Assembly (NCBI RefSeq): GCF_029968035.1
Contig: NZ_JASCIQ010000001.1
Location: 310,001-374,000, forward strand
Length of the DNA: 64,000 bases
Direction: 5' to 3'
Source of the DNA: Streptomyces cavernicola
Lineage (GTDB): Bacteria > Actinomycetota > Actinomycetes > Streptomycetales > Streptomycetaceae
The notes below the pieces were generated by a model. The model worked only from the letters and a program-made list of their open reading frames with translations. It made no database searches and was not told where the DNA came from. The position numbers were made by a program, and so were the translations under genes. This document shows positions 15,347 through 25,177 of this stretch, piece after piece (the stretch's first letter is position 1; each line of letters opens with the position of its first letter).

Positions 15347-16234
15347 TCAGTGCTCGCGGGGGGCCGGGACCACACGCTCCACGTCCGGGTGGACGGTGAG
15401 CAATTGACGCATCGCGGTCTCGGCGCCGACGCCGTCCGCGGCGCCGAGGGCCTCGACGATGCGCGCGTGGTGCGCGACGGCCGACTCGGTGGGCCGGTCG
15501 CAGCCGGTCACCGGACCTCCGGACACCTGCAGCGCGGCCGAGACGATCCCGGAGAGGTGCTCCAGCATGCGGTTGCCCGCGACCTGGATGAGCAGCGAGT
15601 GGAACTCGGCGTCCGCGCGGGCGAACGTGACGGAGTCACCCTGCCCGAGGGCGTGCCCCATGATCTCGACCATGTCGACCAGGCGCTGCTGTACGTCCTC
15701 ACGGCCGTGCCCGGCTGCGAGGCGGGCGGCCAACGGCTCGATCGTCCAGCGCAGCTCGCTCAGTTCTCGGCGCTGGTCGTCCCGCTGCGGGCCGAAGGCG
15801 CGCCATTCGATGATGTCCGGGTCGAGCAGGTTCCAGTCGCTGACCGGTCGCACGCGCGTGCCGACGTTGGGGCGGGCGCTCACCAGCCCCTTGGCCTCGA
15901 GGACGCGGAGCGATTCGCGGACGACGGTGCGGGACACCTCGAAACGCTGTCCGATCTCCTCGGGTACCAGCGGGCGGTCCGCCCCCAGGTCGCCGGAAAC
16001 GATCATCTGGCCGAGTTGCTGGACGAGTTGGCCGTGCAGTCCGCGGCCGCGGCTGCCCGCAGCGCGCCGGCCGGCGCGGTTCAGATCGGGATCCGAACTC
16101 TCCCAGGAGGGAACGCCGACGCGGCCGGTGGCGTGGGCCTCCGCGTAGGGGTAGCGGTCGAGTTCGCCCGGTCCTGCGAGGCCGGTGTCGGCGGAGCGGG
16201 CGGCGGTCATCATGGTGTGCGCAAGGGTACTCAC
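15347..16234 (-). CDS. whiH: sporulation transcription factor WhiH (GntR family)
   Basis: GntR/FadR-type regulator of 295 residues needed for septation of aerial hyphae in Streptomyces. After a variable N-terminus, the winged helix covers about residues 66-128, with PEEIGQRFEVSRTVVRESLRVLEAKGLVSARPNVGTRV. The FCD ligand-binding domain fills the remainder (RWTIEPLAARLAAG, DAEFHSLLIQVAGNRML, HHARIVEAL). Sequence and position upstream of hrdB match the known whiH locus. In S. coelicolor whiH is transcribed by the sporulation sigma factor WhiG. On the minus strand a TCGGATAA sequence (16327-16334) resembles its -10, but I see no good TAAA at the right spacing. Confidence 0.93.
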   Translation of the reverse strand: MSTLAHTMMTAARSADTGLAGPGELDRYPYAEAHATGRVGVPSWESSDPDLNRAGRRAAGSRGRGLHGQLVQQLGQMIVSGDLGADRPLVPEEIGQRFEVSRTVVRESLRVLEAKGLVSARPNVGTRVRPVSDWNLLDPDIIEWRAFGPQRDDQRRELSELRWTIEPLAARLAAGHGREDVQQRLVDMVEIMGHALGQGDSVTFARADAEFHSLLIQVAGNRMLEHLSGIVSAALQVSGGPVTGCDRPTESAVAHHARIVEALGAADGVGAETAMRQLLTVHPDVERVVPAPREH

Positions 16235-16407
16235 GGATCTTTTGTCGGCTCAGCGCTCAACCCCCTTGAGGTCTTTGGTGAAAAGCACACGAAAGGGTGA
16301 TCGCCTACCTCGCCGCAATTGACGCCTTATCCGACAGAAACGACTCTCCTCCCGTAATCCTGCGGGCAGTTGTGCACAAGCGCTGCAAGGGAAAGCGCGG
16401 CACGGCA

Positions 16408-18324
16408 CTATCGCGCTCTGCTTCGCAGCCCCGTCAGGAGGTACGCGCACAGCAGTGCGGCCAGACTCAACAGCAGTGCGCTGCCTACGGGTTGAGCGAT
16501 CATGTGCACCAGCTCCGCGACGAACCGGTCTCCCTTGGCGGGCCATTGGACGATCGTCACCTCACGCAGCCTTTCCGGCAGGCCCGCCGCGGACCGCGCC
16601 GCCGGCTCGGTCAGCAACCTCTCCACCACGGGCACGAGCACGATGGGTACAGCGAGGAGCGCCGCCAAGCCCGCTGTGGTGGACCGGAAGACGCCTGCCG
16701 CGAGGAGCCCCGCCCAGGAGCAGGCGACGCTGAGCGTGAGCCAACTCGCCGCCATAGCAGGCCAGTCGACCGGGAGCCGCGTCACTTCCTCGCCATACAC
16801 GACGTGCAGCACCAGCCCGTCACCCAGGATGGTGATCACGGCGAGCAGCACCGCAACGACCGCGCAGACCATGAGCTTGGCGACGAGCAGGCCGAGTCTT
16901 CGCGGTACGGAGCCGCGATCGGCGGCGAGGGCGGGGTGCCGGAACTCGTCCCCGAACGACAGCGCACCGAGGAGCCCCGCCCCCATCGCGGCCGGGGCGA
17001 GCGGGAGTTCGTACGGCCAGGCCGCAAGCGTCCGGGGCAGCGGGGTGTGACCGGTTCTGGCCAGGAAGATCGCCATGACCGCGGAGACTGCGACGACCAG
17101 GAGCGCCGTCACATAGCCGGTACTGATACCGGCGGCCCGCCGCACCTCATAGCGCAGGGGACGCAGCGGGCTGCGGGCAGGGCGGGCCGTGATGGGTGGC
17201 GGGAGGAGCGGGAGTTCCGCTCCTCGGCCTTGAGTTGCCCCTGCCGTGAGTTTTCTGAACTTGTCGAGAACGGATGTCGGGGTGGCGGGGGCTGTGTTGT
17301 GCGCGTCCTGATCAGCCTGTGCGTGGCCGGTCGGTGTCGGTGCCCCGGCAGAGCCGATCGGGCCGGAGGGCACTGCTGCCCCCTTCGCCCCCTTCGACCT
17401 TGACTGCTCCGTCGACGCCCTCGGCTCCGTCGCGAGGGAGGATCGGGCCGGGCCCGAGTCTCCGATCTCATCGGCGAGTTGGTGAATGAGCACCCCGTGC
17501 TTGAAGGCCGTCTCCCCCACTTCGGCGCAGTTACTTCCGTACACCGAAAGCCTGTTGCCGTCCTCACGGACCACTTCCAGCGAACGCCTGCCCGCGCGCG
17601 CCTCCTTGGTGAGCAGCACACTGAGCCGTGCGGCATGCGGGGAACGGACGGCGACGCGAGGCCGTAGCCGGGTACGCGAGAAGTCCTCGACCTCCTGGTC
17701 CGCCACCAGCTTGCCCTGTTCGATCGTGACGACGCGGTCGGCGACCTCCGCCGCCTCCTTGGCATCGCTCGTCGTGAACAACACGGTGCCGCCCTGCTCC
17801 GCGTGGGCCCGGAGCATGGTGTGCATCCAGCTGCCTTCACGGGCGGAGAGGCCGTCGGCGGGCGAGTCGAGCACAAGGGTGTGCGGGTCGGCCAGCAGTG
17901 CGCACGCCAGGCCGAGCCTGCGGTCCATTCCGCGCGACAGGTTGCCGAGGCGCTCATCGCGGAGGCTGACGAGGCCGACGACTTCGAGCACCTCGTCCGC
18001 CCTGGACACGGGAACGCCTGCGGCCGCGCACAGCATGCGCAGTTGACCTCGCGCGGTGCGTCCCGGGTGCCCCGGCACCTCGCCGAGAAGCACACCTACT
18101 TCACGTGCGGGATGCGCGATGCGGTGCAGCGGTCGCCCCCTGAAGTACGTGACGCCACGGCCGGGTTGCAGTTCGAGCATCAGTCGCAGGACCACGCTCG
18201 TGCCGGCGTCGGCGCCGCCGAGCAGGGCCGTGACCTGGCCGGACCTCGCGTCGAAAGACACGTCGTCGACAGCGGGCGGCAGGTCCCGACGGGGATTGCT
18301 GGTCAATCCGGTTGCCTGGATCAT
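16408..18324 (-). CDS. ABC transporter-like fusion protein with degenerate ATPase domain
   Basis: Protein of 638 residues from ATG 18322-18324. The N-terminal 230 residues have the fold of an ABC-2 type ATPase but the catalytic motifs are altered. The Walker A reads GGADAGTS (36-43), with Thr for the essential Lys. The signature is LSRGM, the Walker B ends LVLDSP with Ser for the catalytic Glu, and the H-loop reads TTSDAKEA without His. A Pro/Ser-rich linker follows, then six hydrophobic segments from about residue 395 to the end, like an ABC-2 permease. It probably sits in the membrane. It may not hydrolyse ATP unless it pairs with an active partner. Adjacent to whiH on the same strand. Confidence 0.8.
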   Translation of the reverse strand: MIQATGLTSNPRRDLPPAVDDVSFDARSGQVTALLGGADAGTSVVLRLMLELQPGRGVTYFRGRPLHRIAHPAREVGVLLGEVPGHPGRTARGQLRMLCAAAGVPVSRADEVLEVVGLVSLRDERLGNLSRGMDRRLGLACALLADPHTLVLDSPADGLSAREGSWMHTMLRAHAEQGGTVLFTTSDAKEAAEVADRVVTIEQGKLVADQEVEDFSRTRLRPRVAVRSPHAARLSVLLTKEARAGRRSLEVVREDGNRLSVYGSNCAEVGETAFKHGVLIHQLADEIGDSGPARSSLATEPRASTEQSRSKGAKGAAVPSGPIGSAGAPTPTGHAQADQDAHNTAPATPTSVLDKFRKLTAGATQGRGAELPLLPPPITARPARSPLRPLRYEVRRAAGISTGYVTALLVVAVSAVMAIFLARTGHTPLPRTLAAWPYELPLAPAAMGAGLLGALSFGDEFRHPALAADRGSVPRRLGLLVAKLMVCAVVAVLLAVITILGDGLVLHVVYGEEVTRLPVDWPAMAASWLTLSVACSWAGLLAAGVFRSTTAGLAALLAVPIVLVPVVERLLTEPAARSAAGLPERLREVTIVQWPAKGDRFVAELVHMIAQPVGSALLLSLAALLCAYLLTGLRSRAR

Positions 18325-18864
18325 CGCTTCTCTCGCGGAAAGTGGCGACCGCTCGGCGGCCGGTGGGCAGTCCGCCTGATCGGGGACGGACAGACCCCGT
18401 GAGTACTTCAGCAAGATAACCCTCCATTTCCGGCTTTTCGGTCAAATTCGGCGTCCCGGGTGTGCCCATCACCCACCCTCAGCTGGTCCTGTACGCCCAG
18501 GAGTTCGCCCATGTGTACGGCGCAATTCGCACACCGCACGGGCCGTGATGCGCGAGGCGTGACGGCAGGCTGCCCACCGCCGTACGACGCCACAGAGAAG
18601 GAGGCGAGAGCTACGAGCCCAGCCACGCGAGAGCGTGACGACAAGAAGGCGTGACGACATGAGGGCGTGAGGGCGTGAGGGCACCCCAGCCAAGACATAG
18701 CGCTGGGTTCAGCCTCGCCTGGCCTTTACGGAGTTGAGCGAAAGGTTGGTGCCGTTTGAGGGCAGGCAGGCTCGGCAGTTGGTGAAGGCGACGCATTGCG
18801 GTGCCCTGACATGGCAGTTCACCGAACGATGGAGGCTCGTGGCGACCAGACCTCGGTCAGGGGG
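18325..18864. other. 540-bp region with short GCGTGA repeats
   Basis: No confident gene. At 18633-18681 the words gcgtgacgaca (two copies) and gcgtgagg (two copies) follow one another as a short tandem array. A possible leftward frame at 18408-18500 with CANC looks weakly coding but has no good start. Confidence 0.4.
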
Positions 18865-19617
18865 TCAGACCTCGGGGCGCAGCATCGGCGGGTTGAGCAG
18901 TGTGGCTCCGCCGGCCCTGAACAGCTGGGCGGGGCGGCCGCCCTGGCGTGTGGTGGTTCCGCCCGTGGGCACCAGGAACCCCGGCGTGCCGGTCACCTTG
19001 CGGTGGAAGTTCCGCGGGTCGAGCGCGACACCCCACACGGCCTCGTACACCCTGCGCAGCTCACCCACCGTGAACTCGGGCGGGCAGAACGCTGTGGCAA
19101 GCGACGAGTACTCGATCTTCGACCGAGCCCGCTCCACGCCGTCCGCGAGGATCTGCGCGTGGTCGAAGGCGAGCGCTCCCGTCTCCTCGTCCTCCGGCTC
19201 GAGGAACGTCTCGACCGGCGCCCACCGCGCGCTGTGCGCGTCCCCGCCCGCCTTGGGAGCGGGCAGGTCCGGCGCCAGCGCGAGATGCGCGACGCTCACG
19301 ACCCGCATACGAGGGTCCCGCTTCGGATCGCCGTACGTGGCGAGCTGCTCGAGGTGTGCTCCGTTGCCCGGATCCGGGGCAGGCGTTCCCGGGTCGTGCG
19401 CAGACAGACCGGTCTCCTCCTCCAGCTCCCGGGCGGCGGCCATCGCCAGGTCCTCGTCAGCCCGCACGAATCCACCGGGGAGCGCCCAGCGCCCCTGAAA
19501 GGGCGCCTCACCCCGCCGGACCGCCAACGCGCAGAGGGAATGCCGACGCACAGTCAGCACCACCAGGTCGACGGTGACAGCAAAGGGCGGGAAGGCCGAC
19601 GGGTCGTAGGGCGACAT
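18865..19617 (-). CDS. NUDIX hydrolase / NrtR-type regulator
   Basis: Protein of 250 residues. The NUDIX box is complete at residues 48-70 (GG then five residues, E, seven residues, REL, EE, TGL), within a NUDIX fold covering about 1-150. The C-terminal part (IEYSSLATAFCPPEFTVGELRRVYEAVWG, then RNFHRKVTGTPGFLVP) is the winged-helix domain typical of NrtR proteins. Such proteins bind ADP-ribose or hydrolyse related substrates and can repress NAD genes. No NAD gene lies next to it here. An ADP-ribose pyrophosphatase role is the alternative. Confidence 0.85.
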   Translation of the reverse strand: MSPYDPSAFPPFAVTVDLVVLTVRRHSLCALAVRRGEAPFQGRWALPGGFVRADEDLAMAAARELEEETGLSAHDPGTPAPDPGNGAHLEQLATYGDPKRDPRMRVVSVAHLALAPDLPAPKAGGDAHSARWAPVETFLEPEDEETGALAFDHAQILADGVERARSKIEYSSLATAFCPPEFTVGELRRVYEAVWGVALDPRNFHRKVTGTPGFLVPTGGTTTRQGGRPAQLFRAGGATLLNPPMLRPEV

Positions 19618-19807
19618 GCCGTGATCATAGTCGTCTGCCTGACGATAAACACTCCCTTCGCTACTTCGTCAGTGATCATCCGACCGAGCGCCGACGCATG
19701 GTGGCCGATTCCCGCCCCCTTGCCGCCGCTCCTTTCCCTCTCACTGCCGCCCTTAGGTCCGAACCACCCGAGCGCGTCTCACCAGTCGTTACTGTCCGCC
19801 TCACCGG

Positions 19808-21520
19808 TCACTGACGCCCACGCTTCTGATCACCTCCCTTCTCACCTCCCTTCGAGGATCGGGAGCCGCCGGATCCACGCGCCGGGTCGCTCTGGGAGCT
19901 TCGGTCGTCCGGCCGGTAACCGACAGCCGGGGCGTCGGCCCACTTCGTCGACTTGGCCGCCGGCGGCATGATCAGGTTTCGGCGAAGCCGTCGGGGCAGC
20001 GGTACGCCACTCCGCCCGCCGGGGCGCGGCCGAGCCCTGCGCCGAGCCCTTGATCCGGCGGAGGCGGGACGCCTCGACTTGGACCCCGCTGCACGCGGCA
20101 GGTGATGCGCTGGACGCGCAGCGGCCTCGGCACCGCCCTCCTTGGACGACTCCGGCTCAGCCGGCGAGGTCCGCGGCTGACCGGGCGCTGCCGGTTCCGC
20201 GGGTGAACCGGCCAGGTCGGTGGGGCCGGCGGCAGCACTCGGGGATTCCGTTGTCGAGCGCCGGTGTGTGCAGCGCTTCTTCTTCTGATCCGGCACCGAC
20301 TGCTCGTACGGCAGGGTGAGTTGAGCACCCCGGCCATGCGCACGCTCCCGCGCCGCGCTCTTCGAGCGAGCCTTGTGCGCGGAAGCGGATTGAGCACCCC
20401 GCAGTTCGGCACGCAAACAGCGACGGACCTCCTCCACGTCCAGCCCCTGATTGCAGGCGTGATGCAGGAGTTGAGCAAATGTGTAGCGAGGGTCGAGATC
20501 AAGGGCGAGGCCCAGCGCGACCCGAGCCTCGGGTTCGTCGTCGAGCGACCAAGCCACCCAGCCCGCAAGCGACAGCGGCGCCGCGGCGAATTCCATGTAC
20601 GGCGCGACGCAGCGGCGCGCGAGTGCTCGCCAGAGACGCAGTGCGAGGGCGGCCTCTTCGCCCTCCATCCACTCGGCCGCCCTGTCCCGAGTCTCACGCA
20701 CCTGCAGACCGAGGAGCAGATCGGCGCCTTCCCTGTCCCCGATCAGCTGGTCGTCCCGGCGGTCGGACTCCAGCGTCCCGCCCGAAGGAGGCGCCTTTCG
20801 GAGCCTCTCCATGATGCGTGCCGCAGACTCCAAGGTCTCCTCGGCGACGCGATCGCCGTCATCGTCCATGATCATGCGAGGGACCAGCGCCGATGCGGCC
20901 GCGTCGAGTGCGCTCTTCCGACTCTCCGCGGCCGCCCCGCGCGGGGGTGCGAACCGGTCCTGCATCTGATGCAGGCTGCCGGGCATGGGAAGTCCCGCGT
21001 ACGTCGCGGCCGCCGCGGTGACGGACGTGCCCGGCAGGGCCATCGGGGTTCCCGTGGGCGGACAGCAGCGGGCGTCTGGGCAGACGTACGACCAGTAGCG
21101 GCCTGCGGAGAGGCAGAGGGCCTCCTCGACCTTGATCCCGTGGCTGCCGCAAGTTGCCAGGAGTGCCGCGGCGAGCGGCCGTAGCCTCTCCATGGTCTGT
21201 TGTGGGGTCTCGTTCTCGCGGGGGTCCTGACAGAGATAGACGACGATGCCGGCCGGCCGTCCGACGTGACTCTCGCTGCAGGCCACGAGGCAGGCGACCA
21301 GCTGCTCCGCGATCCCCGGCCAGTCCTCCGTCTCGTCCGGAATGCCCAGCCGGACGCGGCCGCCGAAGCCGAGCCCGCTGCGGTGCCTGGCCGCGAGGAC
21401 CACGCTGTCGTCGGGATGGAAGCCCATCAAGTAGGGGAGAGCGTCCGCGAGTTCGGCCGGTCCGGGCCTGGTCGGCATCGGGTTGGCAGAGCCGTCTGGG
21501 GCTTCGAAGTGATTCGTCAT
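19808..21520 (-). CDS. DUF4192 domain protein
   Basis: Protein of 570 residues from ATG 21518-21520. The DUF4192 domain begins near residue 15 with PAELADALPYLMGFHPDDSVVLA and extends to about residue 370, including the CCPPTGTPM segment and WVAWSLDDEPEARVALGLALDLDP. The last 190 residues are a Ser/Pro/Arg/Lys-rich, probably disordered and strongly basic tail, longer than usual. Function unknown; the family is widespread in actinobacteria. The start lacks a strong ribosome site, so it is uncertain. Confidence 0.8.
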   Translation of the reverse strand: MTNHFEAPDGSANPMPTRPGPAELADALPYLMGFHPDDSVVLAARHRSGLGFGGRVRLGIPDETEDWPGIAEQLVACLVACSESHVGRPAGIVVYLCQDPRENETPQQTMERLRPLAAALLATCGSHGIKVEEALCLSAGRYWSYVCPDARCCPPTGTPMALPGTSVTAAAATYAGLPMPGSLHQMQDRFAPPRGAAAESRKSALDAAASALVPRMIMDDDGDRVAEETLESAARIMERLRKAPPSGGTLESDRRDDQLIGDREGADLLLGLQVRETRDRAAEWMEGEEAALALRLWRALARRCVAPYMEFAAAPLSLAGWVAWSLDDEPEARVALGLALDLDPRYTFAQLLHHACNQGLDVEEVRRCLRAELRGAQSASAHKARSKSAARERAHGRGAQLTLPYEQSVPDQKKKRCTHRRSTTESPSAAAGPTDLAGSPAEPAAPGQPRTSPAEPESSKEGGAEAAARPAHHLPRAAGSKSRRPASAGSRARRRARPRPGGRSGVPLPRRLRRNLIMPPAAKSTKWADAPAVGYRPDDRSSQSDPARGSGGSRSSKGGEKGGDQKRGRQ

Positions 21521-21559
21521 GCCAGGACTCTGTCGCGGATTCCCGGGCTCCGGTTTTGC

Positions 21560-21601
21560 TGTGGATAACCCTGACCGTGCACACGTCATAAGTTATCCAC
21601 A
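21560..21601. promoter_or_regulatory. inverted pair of DnaA-box-like sequences
   Basis: TGTGGATAA at 21560-21568 and TTATCCACA at 21593-21601 are exact complements facing each other across 24 bp. Both match the general DnaA-box consensus (the E. coli form; Streptomyces prefers G at the third position). They lie between the DUF4192 and recQ starts. Confidence 0.5.
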
Positions 21602-21652
21602 GGTCGACGGGCCCATTCGCCGAATGTCAGAGCCATCGGGTTGCATGGACGC

Positions 21653-23824
21653 ATGAGCAACGAAGAACTCCGCACGGAGGCCGACGCCGTACTCGCCCGT
21701 CTCGTCGGCGACCAGACCGGCCGCGCCCGGCTGCGCGAGGACCAGTGGCGGGCGATCGAGGCGCTCGTCGCGGACAAGCGGCGGGCCCTCGTCGTGCAGC
21801 GCACGGGGTGGGGAAAGTCCGCGGTGTACTTCGTCGCGACCGCATTGCTGCGCGCCCAGGGCGGCGGCCCCACCGTCATCGTCTCGCCGCTGCTCGCGCT
21901 CATGCGGAACCAGGTGGAGGCAGCCGCGCGTGCAGGCATCCACGCGCGCACGATCAACTCGTCCAACACCGAGGAGTGGGAGACGATCCAGGCCGAGGTG
22001 GCGGACGGCCAGGTTGACGTGCTCCTTGTGAGCCCGGAGCGCCTCAACAACCCCGATTTCCGTGACGAGGTGCTCCCCCGCCTCGCCGCGGCCACCGGCC
22101 TGCTCGTCGTCGACGAGGCCCACTGCATCTCCGACTGGGGCCACGACTTCCGGCCCGACTACCGCCGGCTCCGCACCATGCTGGCCGACCTTCCGTCCGG
22201 CGTGCCGGTCCTCGCCACCACGGCGACGGCGAACGCACGCGTCACCGCGGACGTCGCCGAACAGTTGGGCACGGGCGGAGGAGCGGGCTCGGACGCCCTG
22301 GTGCTTCGCGGCCCGCTGGACCGGGAGAGCCTGAGCCTCGGGGTGCTCGAACTTCCTGATGCGGCGAGCAGGTTGGCCTGGCTGGGCGAGCACCTCAGCG
22401 AACTGCCGGGCTCGGGAATCATCTACACACTGACGGTCGCGGCAGCCGTGGAGGTCACCGCGTTCCTACGGCAGTGCGGGCACACCGTGTCCTCGTACAC
22501 GGGCAAGACCGAGAACGCGGACCGCCAGCAGGCCGAGGAGGATCTGCTCGCCAACCGTGTGAAGGCCCTGGTCGCCACATCGGCGCTCGGCATGGGATTC
22601 GACAAGCCCGACCTGGGATTCGTGGTCCACCTCGGCTCCCCCTCCTCCCCCATCGCCTACTACCAGCAAGTGGGCCGCGCCGGCCGCGGAGTCGAGCATG
22701 CGGAGGTGCTCCTGCTGCCGGGCAAGGAGGACGAGGCGATCTGGCGGTACTTCGCCTCGGTGGCGTTTCCGCCCGAGTCCCAAGTGCGCCTGACCCTGGA
22801 CACGTTGGCACATGCGGGCCGCCCCCTCTCCCTGCCCGCCCTCGAGCCCCTCGTCGAACTGCGCAGGACCCGGCTCGAGACGATGCTCAAGGTCCTGGAC
22901 GTGGACGGCGCGGTCCGCCGGGTCAAGGGCGGCTGGATCTCCACCGGCCAACCCTGGGCGTACGACGCGGAGCGGTACGCCTGGGTCGCCCGCCAACGCG
23001 AGGCCGAGCAGCAGGCGATGCGGGACTACGCGACGACGTCGGGGTGCCGTATGGAGTTCCTGCGGCGCCAGTTGGACGATGAGGAGGCGGTGCCGTGCGG
23101 GCGCTGCGACAACTGCGCGGGGCCCCGCTTCGAGACAAAGGTGTCCGCCGCCGCACTCGACGCGGCCAAGGGCGAACTCGGCCGAGCCGGAGTCGAGGTG
23201 GAACCGCGCAAGATGTGGCCGACCGGGCTCACGGCCGTGGGAATGGACCTCAAGGGACGGATCCCCGCCGACCAACTCGCCAGCACCGGGCGGGCCTTGG
23301 GGCGGCTCTCCGACATCGGCTGGGGCAACCGGCTGCGCCCCATGCTCAGCCCGCAAGCCCCGGACGGCCCGATTCCGGACGATGCGGCGCGTGCGGTGGT
23401 CGATGTCCTGGCCGACTGGGCGAAGGGGCCGGGCGGTTGGGCCTCGGGCGAGCCCGGCGCCCTGCGCAGACCGGTCGGCGTCGTGGCCATGCCGTCCCGG
23501 ACCCGGCCGCAGCTGATCCAGTCCCTGGCGGGTCACATCGCCACGGTCGGCCGCATGCCGCTGCTCGGCTCGCTCGCCTACGTGCCGGGGGCGGACCAGT
23601 CGAGCCCGCCGCGCAGCAACAGTGCACAGCGACTGCGCGCCCTGGACGGCACGTTGACGGTTCCGGAGGAGTTGGCCGTACAGCTGCGGCAGACGGGAGG
23701 CGGGCCGGTGCTCCTCGTTGACGACTTCACCGAGACCGGCTGGACGCTCGCGATGGCCGCCCGGCTGCTCCGACGGGCCGCTGCGGAGGGGGTGTTGCCG
23801 CTGGTACTGGCCATTCAGGCGTGA
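21653..23824 (+). CDS. recQ: RecQ-family DNA helicase with PRTase-like C-terminus
   Basis: Protein of 723 residues from ATG 21653. Superfamily 2 helicase motifs are clear: Walker A RTGWGKS (50-56), DEAH at 154-157 within [17 protein letters not shown], the TTATAN motif, and motif VI with QVGRAGRG. The RecQ zinc site follows (C-R-M-E-F, then CGRCDNC). Instead of an HRDC domain, the C-terminal 150 residues resemble a phosphoribosyltransferase, ending with the PRPP-loop motif [12 protein letters not shown] at about 686-697. The helicase unwinds 3'-5' in recombinational repair. The PRTase-like part may sense a nucleotide; that is inference. Confidence 0.88.
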   Translation: MSNEELRTEADAVLARLVGDQTGRARLREDQWRAIEALVADKRRALVVQRTGWGKSAVYFVATALLRAQGGGPTVIVSPLLALMRNQVEAAARAGIHARTINSSNTEEWETIQAEVADGQVDVLLVSPERLNNPDFRDEVLPRLAAATGLLVVDEAHCISDWGHDFRPDYRRLRTMLADLPSGVPVLATTATANARVTADVAEQLGTGGGAGSDALVLRGPLDRESLSLGVLELPDAASRLAWLGEHLSELPGSGIIYTLTVAAAVEVTAFLRQCGHTVSSYTGKTENADRQQAEEDLLANRVKALVATSALGMGFDKPDLGFVVHLGSPSSPIAYYQQVGRAGRGVEHAEVLLLPGKEDEAIWRYFASVAFPPESQVRLTLDTLAHAGRPLSLPALEPLVELRRTRLETMLKVLDVDGAVRRVKGGWISTGQPWAYDAERYAWVARQREAEQQAMRDYATTSGCRMEFLRRQLDDEEAVPCGRCDNCAGPRFETKVSAAALDAAKGELGRAGVEVEPRKMWPTGLTAVGMDLKGRIPADQLASTGRALGRLSDIGWGNRLRPMLSPQAPDGPIPDDAARAVVDVLADWAKGPGGWASGEPGALRRPVGVVAMPSRTRPQLIQSLAGHIATVGRMPLLGSLAYVPGADQSSPPRSNSAQRLRALDGTLTVPEELAVQLRQTGGGPVLLVDDFTETGWTLAMAARLLRRAAAEGVLPLVLAIQA

Positions 23825-24045
23825 GTCACGCGTCGAACGGTGCTGTGGGGGAAGGGATATAGGCGGCGCTCCCGCTGATTACGGGCAACGGCGTCGACTG
23901 CTCGTTGCCTGGTGCCGCTGGGCGGGCGAGAATTGGGGCTCGCTCCCTGCACGGCTCGCCCGTGGTCCGGCAGTGCTGTGCCGCGGTGCGCTCCCGACCG
24001 TCCGACCCCGCCCGCAGGTGTGGGCGTGTAGCCGAAGGGAGGACC

Positions 24046-24840
24046 GTGACCTTCGGATTCGCTCCGTCCGCAGCGGCATCGAAGCCGGGGGCATCGCAGC
24101 CCGCTGAGATGTCCGACTCCACCAGCAATGAACTGGCCCGTGTACTGGAACCCGCCGAATGGGCAGCGGCGGGGATCCCGCTGCTGCGCGATCCGCGTGA
24201 GGTCGTCAGCGGCCTGCACCTACGGCATCTGCCCACGCCTGAGACCGCGGTGGTTGCGGTGCTCGACCAGGAGGAGCGGCTTCGGGCGAGCGCCTCGTTC
24301 TCCAGGCGCGCGACGGGAGCGGACGGCTGGGTGAACCGCAACGCCCTGCTGGCGCAGCTGCGTCGAGTCATCCCGCACGATCTGCGGCGCCGTACACCGG
24401 TCCGGACAGCGGTGTTGCTGTACTGCCGCGAGGGGGACGCGCAGTGGACTCAGGAGGACGGGGCGTGGATGTGGGGGCTGCGGGACGCCTGCACGTTGCA
24501 CGGCTTGAGGTGCGGTGCGTACATCACGCTGACGCACGGCGGCTGGCAGGTGCTCGGCGAAGGGCGCGGCGGGAGAAGGCCGCACATCGGCTCGCTGCCG
24601 GGGCAGGTCGAGGGCGGCTGGCACCTGGAGGAGCCGGATGAGAGGGCTGGCGCGGGAGCGGACGCCGCAAGGAAGGAGCAGGAGCAGATACGACGGCGGC
24701 AGGAGCGTCCTCCGTCGGTGGAGCAGAGGCTGCGGGCCAACGGCGCGGCGGTACAGCCACTACCGCAGCCGCCGGCACAGACAAGGGGCAGCTCCGGAGG
24801 TGGAGCGGCGCAGAGGCTGCGGCGAGGCGCGGCTCGCTGA
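24046..24840 (+). CDS. conserved hypothetical protein
   Basis: Protein of 264 residues from GTG 24046, after a strong GGGAGGACC ribosome site. Residues 20-190 look like one globular domain (ELARVLEPAEWAAAGIPLLRDPREV, AVLLYCREGDAQWTQEDGAWMWGLRDACTLHGLRCGAYITL). The rest is Gln/Arg/Pro-rich and probably disordered. No signal peptide or membrane segment. I do not recognise a characterised family; similar proteins occur next to recQ in other Streptomyces. It runs in the same direction as recQ, 221 bp downstream. Confidence 0.75.
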   Translation: MTFGFAPSAAASKPGASQPAEMSDSTSNELARVLEPAEWAAAGIPLLRDPREVVSGLHLRHLPTPETAVVAVLDQEERLRASASFSRRATGADGWVNRNALLAQLRRVIPHDLRRRTPVRTAVLLYCREGDAQWTQEDGAWMWGLRDACTLHGLRCGAYITLTHGGWQVLGEGRGGRRPHIGSLPGQVEGGWHLEEPDERAGAGADAARKEQEQIRRRQERPPSVEQRLRANGAAVQPLPQPPAQTRGSSGGGAAQRLRRGAAR

Positions 24841-24889
24841 GCCGCGCGGAGTGGTGAGCCGCCCGGAGTGGTGAGCGGGGTTGCGAGCA

Positions 24890-24926
24890 GGTGGTGAACG
24901 GACCTGCAGGGTGGTGAACGGACCTG
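24890..24926. repeat. two 17-bp direct repeats
   Basis: ggtggtgaacggacctg occurs at 24890-24906 and 24910-24926. Just before, ggagtggtgagc occurs twice in 24849-24875. The repeats lie in the gap between convergent genes, 24841-25334. Confidence 0.7.
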
Positions 24927-25030
24927 AGGCCGCGCGGTGGGCACGGACCTTCAGGCAGGCGTTCACACGGCCGGGCAAGGAGCCAGGCGCCTGGAAAGGA
25001 TCCCGGAAGGATCCCGGCACTTGGAGTGGC

Positions 25031-25177
25031 GCACCCCGGAAGCACACAGGTACCCCGAAGAACCAAGGTGCCCTGGAAGTGCTCAGGCACCCCCGAAGAC
25101 CAAGGCGCCCCGGAAGCACTCACGTGCCCCGGAAGTGCTCAGGCGCTCCGGAAGCACTCAGGCACCCCAGAACCACC
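25031..25177. repeat. degenerate 18-19 bp minisatellite, eight units
   Basis: Tandem units of the type GYRCCCCGGAAGYRCTCAG, eight in a row with drift between them, in the intergenic space between the hypothetical gene ending at 24840 and the leftward gene ending at 25335. The alternating 18- and 19-bp lengths break any reading frame, so this is not coding. Confidence 0.75.

Noticed and set aside
13011..15407. Very long rightward open frame opposite hrdB
   Set aside because: It is the antisense of hrdB, produced by high GC. It has low-complexity composition and no family resemblance, while the minus strand is an unmistakable sigma factor.
18408..18698. Leftward frame with a CANC motif upstream of the ABC-type gene
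   Set aside because: No convincing start or ribosome site, and the N-terminal half is repeat-derived.
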